Assembly: GCF_027941915.1 (NCBI RefSeq)
Contig: NZ_CP116009.1
Location: 4,030,001 to 4,094,000, forward strand
DNA from: Ramlibacter tataouinensis
GTDB lineage: Bacteria > Pseudomonadota > Gammaproteobacteria > Burkholderiales > Burkholderiaceae_C
DNA: 64,000 nucleotides
Direction: 5' to 3'
Shown here: positions 57,235-64,000 of the stretch, piece by piece
Layout of the letters: each line of letters begins with the position of its first letter
Numbering within the stretch: position 1 is the first letter of the stretch
Notes under the pieces: generated by a model
Database searches by the model: none
The model's input: the letters and a program-made list of their open reading frames with translations, nothing else
What the model was told of the DNA's origin: nothing
Program-made: the position numbers and the translations under genes

Positions 57235-58157
57235 ATGCAGGTCTTCCACGCCAGCCAGTTCGTGCTGCCGCTGCCGACGGGGCACCGGTTTCCCATGGCC
57301 AAGTACCAGTTGCTGCGCGAGCGGCTGGAAGCCGAGCTGCCCGGCGTCCGGTTCATGCCGGCGCCGCCGGCGAGCGATGGCGAACTGGCGCTGGCCCATG
57401 CACCGGCCTACATCCAGGCGATCAGCGGGGGCACGGTGGAGCCCGCCATCCTGCGCGAGATCGGCTTTCCCTGGAGCCCGGCCATGGCCGAGCGGGCCCG
57501 CCGCTCGGTCGGAGCCACGATCGGGGCATGCCGCGTCGCCTTCCGGGAGGGGGTTGCCGGCCAGATCGCCGGTGGCACGCACCACGCCGATGCCGCGCGC
57601 GGCGGCGGCTTCTGCGTCTTCAACGACGCCGCGGTGGCGGCCCGGCTGATGCAGGCCGAACAGGCGCGCAGCGGCGGCCGCCTGCGCGTGGCCATCGTCG
57701 ATCTCGACGTGCACCAGGGCAACGGCACGGCCCGCATCTTCCGCGGCGACGACAGCGTGTTCACGCTCTCGCTGCACGGCGGGCGCAACTTCCCGTTCCG
57801 CAAGGAACCGTCGGACCTGGACGTGGACCTGCCCGATGGCTGCGGCGATGACGCCTACCTGCAGGCGCTGGAAGGCGCGCTGGCCGAACTGGACCGCCGC
57901 TTCGATGCCGGCCTGGTGATCTACCTGGCCGGCGCCGATCCGCACGAGGGCGATCGGCTGGGCCGGCTCAAGCTGACGTGGGACGGCCTCGAAGCGCGCG
58001 ACCGCCGCGTGTTCGACTGGGCCTGGGAGCGGGGCCTGCCGCTCGCCTTCGCCATGGCCGGCGGCTACGGGCGCCGGCTGGAAGACACCGTGCAGGCGCA
58101 GGTCAACACCTTCCGGGTGGCGATGCAGTACTGGACCCGCTGGCAGAATCGCCCGCG

Positions 58158-58161
<4 letters not shown>
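57235..58161 (+). CDS. histone deacetylase-family amidohydrolase
   Basis: The 308-residue zinc hydrolase has the class II/III deacetylase-like core: [19 protein letters not shown] (catalytic His pair), [18 protein letters not shown] (Asp-x-His zinc ligands) and [15 protein letters not shown] (third ligand Asp). Near the C-terminus [10 protein letters not shown] takes the place of the catalytic Tyr segment. In bacteria such enzymes remove acyl groups from polyamines, lysine or small amides. It leads a string of overlapping genes with a thioesterase and a nitroreductase. Confidence 0.88.
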
Positions 58162-58594
<433 letters not shown>

Positions 58595-58598
<4 letters not shown>

Positions 58599-59314
58599 GC
58601 CGGGTCCGCACCGCGGTGCCGGATCCCGGCAGCGTGCACGCCGCGATCGACAGCCGGATGTCGGTTCGCGCCTTCCTGCCGGCTCCAGTTCCGCGCGAGA
58701 CGCTCGAAAGCGTGCTCGCACTGGCGAGCCGGGCGCCCTCGGGCACCAACACCCAGCCCTGGAAGGTGTACGTGCTGCAGGGCGCCAGCCGCGACCAGCT
58801 GGTGCGCCAGGTCTGCGCCGCGCACGACGCGATCTACGCCGACCCCGCGCTGGCCGCCGAGTACCGCGAGGCCTACGACTACTACCCTCGGCAGTGGGTG
58901 CCACCCTACATCGACCGGCGGCGCGAGAACGGCTGGAGCCTGTATGGCCTGCTGGGCATCGCGCGCGGCGAGAAGGACCGGATGCATGCGCAGCACCAGC
59001 GCAACTTCCGCTTCTTCGACGCCCCGGTCGGCCTGATGTTCACGATCGACCGCATCCTCGGCCGCGGCTCGCTGCTGGACTACGGCATGTTCCTGCAGAA
59101 CCTGATGGTGGCGGCACGCGCCCACGGCCTGCATACCTGCCCGCAGGCGGCCTGGAACGGTTTCGCCCGCATCGTGCTGCCGCACATCGGCGCCGGCGAA
59201 CACGAGATGCTGGTGTGCGGCATGTCGCTCGGCTACGCCGACGAGGACGCGCCGGTGAACGGCTTCGAGACGCCGCGCGAGCCGCCGCAGGCCTTCACCC
59301 GCTGGCTCGAATAG
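58595..59314 (+). CDS. nitroreductase-family flavoprotein
   Basis: The 239-residue FMN-dependent reductase begins at a GTG overlapping the thioesterase stop. [19 protein letters not shown] and [18 protein letters not shown] are the FMN-binding N-terminal motifs of the NfsA/NfsB-like family. [22 protein letters not shown] and [14 protein letters not shown] complete the fold. It may reduce nitro or quinone compounds with NAD(P)H. The natural substrate is unknown. Confidence 0.9.
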
Positions 59315-59412
59315 GTCCGACACTGGTGCACCGCGGCCGGCGGGCAGCGGCGCATTGGTATGCTCGCCGCCAGCCGGCCGCTCCAGCGGCCGCCGTTCCC
59401 GGAGGAGACTTC

Positions 59413-60822
59413 ATGACGATCGCGCGCCCCCTTGGCGTGGCCCTGGCGCTGCTCGCGCCGCAACTGGCCATGGCGGCCGATTTCGACGGCCGCCAGCTCA
59501 CCCCGCTGTGGGGCGTTCCGTTTGCCGGCGTGCTGCTGTCGATCGCGCTGATGCCGCTGCTGGCACCGCAGTTCTGGCACCACCACTTCGGCAAGGTCAC
59601 CGCCGCCTGGGCGCTGGCCTTCCTGGTGCCGTTCGCCGTCGTGTTCGGGCCGGGCGTCGCCGGCGCGGCCTTCGTGCATGCCGCGCTGGCCGAGTACATC
59701 CCGTTCGTGATCCTGCTGACGGCGCTGTTCACGGTGTCCGGCGGCATCTACATCCGCGGCAACCTGCGCGGCCGGCCGGGGCTGAACACCGCGATCCTGG
59801 CGATCGGCGCGGTGCTGGCCAGCTTCATGGGCACCACCGGCGCGTCGATGCTGCTGATCCGGCCGCTGATCCGCGCCAACGACAACCGCCGGCACCGGGC
59901 GCACGTGGTGGTGTTCTTCATCTTCATCGTCTCCAACGCCGGCGGCTCGCTCACGCCGCTGGGCGATCCGCCGCTGTTCCTGGGGTTCCTCAAGGGCGTG
60001 GACTTCTTCTGGACGGTGAGCCACATCTTCCCGGAGACGCTGTTCCTGGTCGCCGTCTTGCTCGCGCTGTTCTACGCGCTGGACAGCTGGTACTACCGCC
60101 GCCACGGGGAGATCAAGCCGGTCGATCCGACGCCGGAGACGCGCGGCATCGGGTTCGATGGCGCGCGCAACTTCTGGCTGCTGGGGGCGGTGGTCGCCCT
60201 GGTGCTGCTGTCCGGGCTGTGGAAGTCGCCGGTCGTGTTCGACATCGCCGGCACCGAAGTCGGCCTGCCCGGCATCGTGCGCGACCTCGGCCTGATCGCC
60301 GTGACCCTGGTCTCGCTGTCGGTCACCCCAGCCACCGTGCACGCGGACAACCAGTTCGCCTGGGCGCCGATGCAGGAGGTCGCCAAGCTGTTCGCCGGCA
60401 TCTTCCTGACCATCATCCCGGTGATCGCCATGCTGCGCGCCGGCGTCGACGGGCCGTTCGGCGCCGTGATCGCGGCCGTGACCCGCCCCGACGGCTCGCC
60501 CGACCCGGCCATGTACTTCTGGGCCTCGGGCGTGCTCAGCTCCTTCCTGGACAATGCCCCGACCTACCTGGTGTTCTTCAATACCGCCGGCGGCGATCCG
60601 CAGGTGCTGATGACCACCCTGGCGCCGACCCTGGCGGCGATCTCCGCCGGCTCGGTCTTCATGGGCGCCAACACCTACATCGGCAACGCGCCCAACCTGA
60701 TGGTCAAGGCGATTGCCGAGGACCGCGGCGTGGACATGCCGAGCTTCTTCGGCTACATGGCCTGGTCCGCGGGTATCCTGCTGCCGCTGTTCGCCGTCAT
60801 GACCTTCATCTGGTTCCGCTGA
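59413..60822 (+). CDS. sodium:proton antiporter, NhaD/ion-transporter family
   Basis: The 469-residue membrane protein has about 12 helices and an N-terminal signal-like segment. It belongs to the IT superfamily close to NhaD. Family motifs include FMGTTGASMLLIRPLIRAN, NAGGSLTPLGDPPLFLGFL and SSFLDNAPTYLVFFN. The ATG follows GGAGGAG. It probably exchanges sodium for protons at alkaline pH, though some relatives move organic acids. The dehydrogenase gene follows by four bases. Confidence 0.88.
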   Translation: MTIARPLGVALALLAPQLAMAADFDGRQLTPLWGVPFAGVLLSIALMPLLAPQFWHHHFGKVTAAWALAFLVPFAVVFGPGVAGAAFVHAALAEYIPFVILLTALFTVSGGIYIRGNLRGRPGLNTAILAIGAVLASFMGTTGASMLLIRPLIRANDNRRHRAHVVVFFIFIVSNAGGSLTPLGDPPLFLGFLKGVDFFWTVSHIFPETLFLVAVLLALFYALDSWYYRRHGEIKPVDPTPETRGIGFDGARNFWLLGAVVALVLLSGLWKSPVVFDIAGTEVGLPGIVRDLGLIAVTLVSLSVTPATVHADNQFAWAPMQEVAKLFAGIFLTIIPVIAMLRAGVDGPFGAVIAAVTRPDGSPDPAMYFWASGVLSSFLDNAPTYLVFFNTAGGDPQVLMTTLAPTLAAISAGSVFMGANTYIGNAPNLMVKAIAEDRGVDMPSFFGYMAWSAGILLPLFAVMTFIWFR

Positions 60823-60826
60823 TCCC

Positions 60827-61807
60827 ATGAGCAAGCCCGCCATCCTCGTCGCCCGCGCCATCTTTCCCCAGGTCATCGAGAAGCTGCAGCAGCACTTCGA
60901 GGTCGAGCACAACCAGGCCGACGCCAGCTGGAGCCGCGAAGAGCTCATCGCCCGCCTGCAGGGCAAGGTGGGCGTGTTCACCACCGGCAGCGAGCGCATC
61001 GATGCCGCCCTGCTGGCGGCCTGCCCGCAACTGAAGATCTGCGCCAACATGGCGGTGGGCTTCAACAACTTCGACCTGGCCGCCATGACGGCCGCCGGGG
61101 TGCTGGGCACCAACGCGCCGGACGTGCTGACCGAGACCACGGCCGATTTCGGCTTCGCGCTGCTGATGGCCACCGCCCGCCGGATGACCGAGAGCGAGCA
61201 TTTCCTGCGTGCCGGCCAGTGGACCAAGTGGTCCTACGACCTGTTCGCGGGCGCCGAGGTGCACGGCAGCACGCTGGCCATCCTGGGCATGGGCCGCATC
61301 GGCCAGGGCATCGCCCGGCGCGGCGCGCACGGCTTCGGCATGAAGGTGCTCTACCACAACCGCTCCCGGCTGGCGCCGCAGCTCGAGGCCGAATGCAAGG
61401 CCCGCTACGTCGGCAAGGACGAACTGCTGCGCGAGGCCGACCACCTGGTGCTGGTGCTGCCGTACACCGCCGAATCGCACCACGCGATCGGCGCGGCCGA
61501 GATCGCGCAGATGAAGCCGACCGCGACGCTGGTCAACATCGCACGCGGCGGCATCGTCGACGACGCGGCGCTGGCGCAGGCCCTGCGCGAGCGCCGCATC
61601 GCCGCCGCCGGCCTGGACGTGTTCGAGGGCGAGCCCAAGGTCCATCCCGACCTGCTCACGGTGCCGAACGTGGTGCTGACGCCGCACATCGCCAGTGCCA
61701 CCATCCCGACCCGCATGGCCATGGCCAACCTGGCGGCCGACAACCTGCTCGGATTCCTGTTGCAGCGCAAGCCGCTGACGCCGCTCAATCCCGAGGTGCT
61801 CGCCTGA
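60827..61807 (+). CDS. D-isomer 2-hydroxyacid dehydrogenase
   Basis: The 326-residue NAD(P)-dependent enzyme, most like glyoxylate/hydroxypyruvate reductases, has the cofactor loop LGMGRIGQGIARRG. The catalytic Arg is in NIARGGIVDD, Glu in DVFEGEP and His in TPHIASA. TEGTAD-like gating is replaced by LTETTADFGFALL. It reduces glyoxylate, hydroxypyruvate or a related keto acid. It closely follows the antiporter gene. Confidence 0.9.
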   Translation: MSKPAILVARAIFPQVIEKLQQHFEVEHNQADASWSREELIARLQGKVGVFTTGSERIDAALLAACPQLKICANMAVGFNNFDLAAMTAAGVLGTNAPDVLTETTADFGFALLMATARRMTESEHFLRAGQWTKWSYDLFAGAEVHGSTLAILGMGRIGQGIARRGAHGFGMKVLYHNRSRLAPQLEAECKARYVGKDELLREADHLVLVLPYTAESHHAIGAAEIAQMKPTATLVNIARGGIVDDAALAQALRERRIAAAGLDVFEGEPKVHPDLLTVPNVVLTPHIASATIPTRMAMANLAADNLLGFLLQRKPLTPLNPEVLA

Positions 61808-63165
61808 GCGACCCGCAAGCCTGGCTGCTGGCAGGGGTGGCGTTGGCCGCGGCGGCGGGGCTGCTGGCCCTGGTGCTGCTGGCCATCCTGCTGGCGCGCA
61901 AGCCCGCCACCGACAACCTGCGTGCCGAATTGCTGGCGGCTAGCGAGCGGCTGGAGCGCGAGCTGCGGCGCGAGGTCAGCGAATCCGGCCGCGGCGCGCG
62001 CCAGGAGCTGACCCAGACGATGGCGACGTTCCAGCGCGCCCTGCTGGAGCAGGCCTCGCAGGCCACCCGCACCCAGAACAGCCAGATCGATGCCTTCGCC
62101 CAGCAGCTCACGCTGCTGCAGAAGACGGTGGCCGACACCCTGGGGACCCAGCTGCAGGGCCTGAGCGAATCGAATGCCCGCCGGCTGGCCGAAGTGCGCA
62201 GCACGCTCGAAGTCCAGCTCGCGCAACTGCAGCAGGCCAATGCGGCGCGGCTCGACGAGATGCGGCGCACCGTCGACGAGAAGCTGCAGGCCACGCTGGA
62301 GACGCGCCTGGGCGAGAGCTTCCGCCAGGTCGCCGAGCGGCTGGAGCAGGTGCACAAGGGCCTGGGCGAGATGCAGGTGCTGGCCCAGGGCGTGGGCGAC
62401 CTGCAGCGGGTGCTGGCCAACGTGAAGGCGCGCGGCGTGTTCGGCGAGGTCCAGCTCGAGGCGCTGCTGGAACAGGTGCTGACGCCCGAGCAGTACGCGC
62501 GCCAGGTCGAGACCCGACCGCACAGCAAGCAGCGGGTCGATTTCGCGGTGAAGCTGCCGGGCCGCGCCGGCGAGGGCGCGCCGGTGTGGCTGCCGATCGA
62601 CGCCAAGTTCCCGCGCGAGGACTACGAGCGCCTGCTGGAAGCGGCCGACCGCGCCGATGCGGCCGGCGTCGACAGCGCGGGCCGCGCGCTGGAGCAGCGC
62701 ATCCGGCAGGAAGCCAAGTCGATCTGCGAATACTACCTGTGTCCGCCGCACACCACCGACTTCGCCATCCTGTTCCTGCCGGTGGAAAGCCTGTACGCGG
62801 AGGTGCTGCGCCGCCCGGGCCTGATGGACCAGATCCAGCGCGACCACCGCGTGACCCTGGCCGGCCCGACCACGCTGCTGGCGCTGCTCAACAGCCTGCA
62901 CATGGGCTTTCGCACCCTGGCCCTGGAACGCCAGGCCTCCGAGGTGTGGAAGGTGCTGGGCGCCGTGAAGACCGAGTTCGAGCGCTACGGCACCTGGGTC
63001 GATCGCATCCGCGAGCAGGTGCGCAAGGCCTCCGAGACGCTGGACGATGCCCAGGTGCGCACGCGCCAGATGCGCCGGGCGCTCAAGGCGGTCGAAGCGC
63101 TGCCCGAGGAGCAGGCCCAGGCCGTGCTGCCGGCGCCCGCGGGGCAGGGCGGCGAAACGGTGTGA
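61804..63165 (+). CDS. rmuC: DNA recombination protein RmuC
   Basis: The 453-residue protein has one N-terminal membrane helix (about 7-30), a long coiled coil (to about 200) and the RmuC nuclease-like domain (GVFGEVQLEALLEQVL, PIDAKFPREDYERLL, FLPVESLYAEVLRRPGL). No ATG or GTG exists at the expected start. The only codon that gives the natural MSDPQAWLL-type beginning is a CTG at 61804, overlapping the preceding TGA as CTGA. The next option is a GTG at 61837 inside the membrane helix. RmuC limits inversions at short inverted repeats. Confidence 0.85.
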   Translation: MSDPQAWLLAGVALAAAAGLLALVLLAILLARKPATDNLRAELLAASERLERELRREVSESGRGARQELTQTMATFQRALLEQASQATRTQNSQIDAFAQQLTLLQKTVADTLGTQLQGLSESNARRLAEVRSTLEVQLAQLQQANAARLDEMRRTVDEKLQATLETRLGESFRQVAERLEQVHKGLGEMQVLAQGVGDLQRVLANVKARGVFGEVQLEALLEQVLTPEQYARQVETRPHSKQRVDFAVKLPGRAGEGAPVWLPIDAKFPREDYERLLEAADRADAAGVDSAGRALEQRIRQEAKSICEYYLCPPHTTDFAILFLPVESLYAEVLRRPGLMDQIQRDHRVTLAGPTTLLALLNSLHMGFRTLALERQASEVWKVLGAVKTEFERYGTWVDRIREQVRKASETLDDAQVRTRQMRRALKAVEALPEEQAQAVLPAPAGQGGETV

Positions 63166-64000
63166 GCGGCGGCCTCAGTCCCGAACTGCTGCGCCTGATC
63201 GCCGGGCAGGTGTTCCTGCACGCCTGCATGGCCGGCATGCGCATGGCGGCGCCGCTGATGGCGCTGCGTTCGGGCTACAGCGAGGCGGCGGTCGGCGTGC
63301 TGCTGGCCCTGTTTGCGCTGACGCCGATGCTGCTGGCCCTGCCTGCGGGCCGCTACGCGGATCGCCACGGCCTGCGCCGGCCCTTTGCCTGGTCGGTGCT
63401 GGCCGCGTCGCTGGGCGGCAGCCTGGCGGTGGCCTTCCCGGTGTTCCCGGTTCTGTGCCTGTCGGCGCTGATGACGGGCGGCGCCGCCGGTGCGGCCTCG
63501 ATCGCGCTGCAGCGGCACGTGGGTCGTGCCGCCGGCGGCGCGACCCAGCTGCGCCAGGTGTTCTCCTGGCTGGCGATCGGGCCGGCGTTCTCCAACTTCC
63601 TCGGGCCATTCGCCGCCGGCCTGGCGATCGACCATGCCGGCTTCCGGCTGGCCTTCCTGCTGCTGGCGGTGCTGCCGCTGGCCAGCTGGTTCTGGGTGCG
63701 GCGGGCGCGCGAGCTGCCGCCGGTCCATGCCCCGGCCGGCGAACGCGAAGGCACGGCCTGGGATCTGCTGCGCGAGCCCGGATTCCGCCGCCTGCTGCTG
63801 GTGAACTGGGTGTTGTCCTCGTGCTGGGACGTGCACACCTTCGTGGTGCCGGTGCTGGGTTACGAGCGCGGCCTGTCGGCTTCGGTGATCGGCACCCTGC
63901 TCGGCGCCTTCGCCATCGCCGCCGTCGCGGTGCGGGTGCTGATGCCGGTCGTGGCCGCCTACCTGAAGGAGTGGGCGGTGATCACGGCGGCGATGGCGGC
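63162..64000 (+). CDS. MFS transporter, partial at window edge
   Basis: The gene begins at a GTG that overlaps the rmuC stop (GTGA) and is open to the last base of the window, giving 279 residues. The product has the MFS pattern: helix 1 (IAGQVFLHACMAGMRMAAPL), a GRYADRHGLRRPF loop between helices 2 and 3 (motif A), and GPAFSNFLGPFAAGLAIDHAG near helix 5. At least eight helices are visible. The C-terminal part lies outside. The substrate is unknown. Confidence 0.85.
   Translation, partial: MSGGLSPELLRLIAGQVFLHACMAGMRMAAPLMALRSGYSEAAVGVLLALFALTPMLLALPAGRYADRHGLRRPFAWSVLAASLGGSLAVAFPVFPVLCLSALMTGGAAGAASIALQRHVGRAAGGATQLRQVFSWLAIGPAFSNFLGPFAAGLAIDHAGFRLAFLLLAVLPLASWFWVRRARELPPVHAPAGEREGTAWDLLREPGFRRLLLVNWVLSSCWDVHTFVVPVLGYERGLSASVIGTLLGAFAIAAVAVRVLMPVVAAYLKEWAVITAAMA

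Overview
The window is chromosomal DNA of high GC content from a Burkholderiales bacterium, probably of the family Comamonadaceae (a Ramlibacter- or Variovorax-like genome). The signs are Bug-type TctC and TAXI-type binding proteins, a phasin gene, hpnCDE, an RpoD with a long Lys/Ala/Pro tail, and the order tig-clpP-clpX-lon followed by tRNA-Gly, tRNA-Cys and tRNA-Leu. The genus is inference. Genes are dense, and adjacent co-directional genes often share a 4-base stop/start overlap (ATGA, GTGA, once CTGA).

1-1.6 kb is a scar: a lower-GC methyltransferase gene beside the remains of a P4-type integrase. 1.6-7.2 kb is a transport locus with a class III aminotransferase, a TAXI-TRAP binding protein, a fused TRAP permease and an Asp/Glu-racemase-like enzyme. 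An S4-domain heat-shock protein follows. 7.8-13 kb holds a TctD/TctE-like two-component system divergent from tctCBA, a tripartite tricarboxylate transporter. 13-20.5 kb holds a sigma-54 activator, a near-consensus -24/-12 promoter with an upstream palindrome, and a branched-chain-amino-acid-type ABC importer ending in an alpha/beta hydrolase. I read this as a self-contained regulated uptake unit of unknown substrate, the best candidate here for an undescribed system.

20.6-25.5 kb carries hemH, a HAD hydrolase and the squalene genes hpnC-hpnD-hpnE. 25.5-29.9 kb is an RND efflux adaptor and pump behind a promoter overlapped by an operator. 30-36.2 kb is the protein-quality cluster tig, clpP, clpX, lon. 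Four tRNA genes lie around it: Leu(UAG) before tig, and Gly(GCC), Cys(GCA), Leu(UAA) after lon. 36.7-48.3 kb mixes a conserved hypothetical protein, a UMF1-like MFS protein, a DUF2279-like protein, class I and class II fumarases, a histidine phosphatase, an unusual chemotaxis-type protein and rpoD. 48.6-50.4 kb is dnaG.

50.5-57 kb holds an acyl-CoA ligase, gamma-glutamyltransferase, a 3-hydroxyacyl-CoA dehydrogenase with a perfect palindrome upstream, a Fur-box-controlled iron-binding protein and a phasin with two likely PhaR sites. 57.2-64 kb is a long co-directional run: deacetylase, thioesterase, nitroreductase, NhaD-like antiporter, 2-hydroxyacid dehydrogenase, rmuC (apparent CTG start) and an MFS gene cut by the window edge. 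No CRISPR array, rRNA gene, intact insertion sequence, prophage or replication origin was seen.
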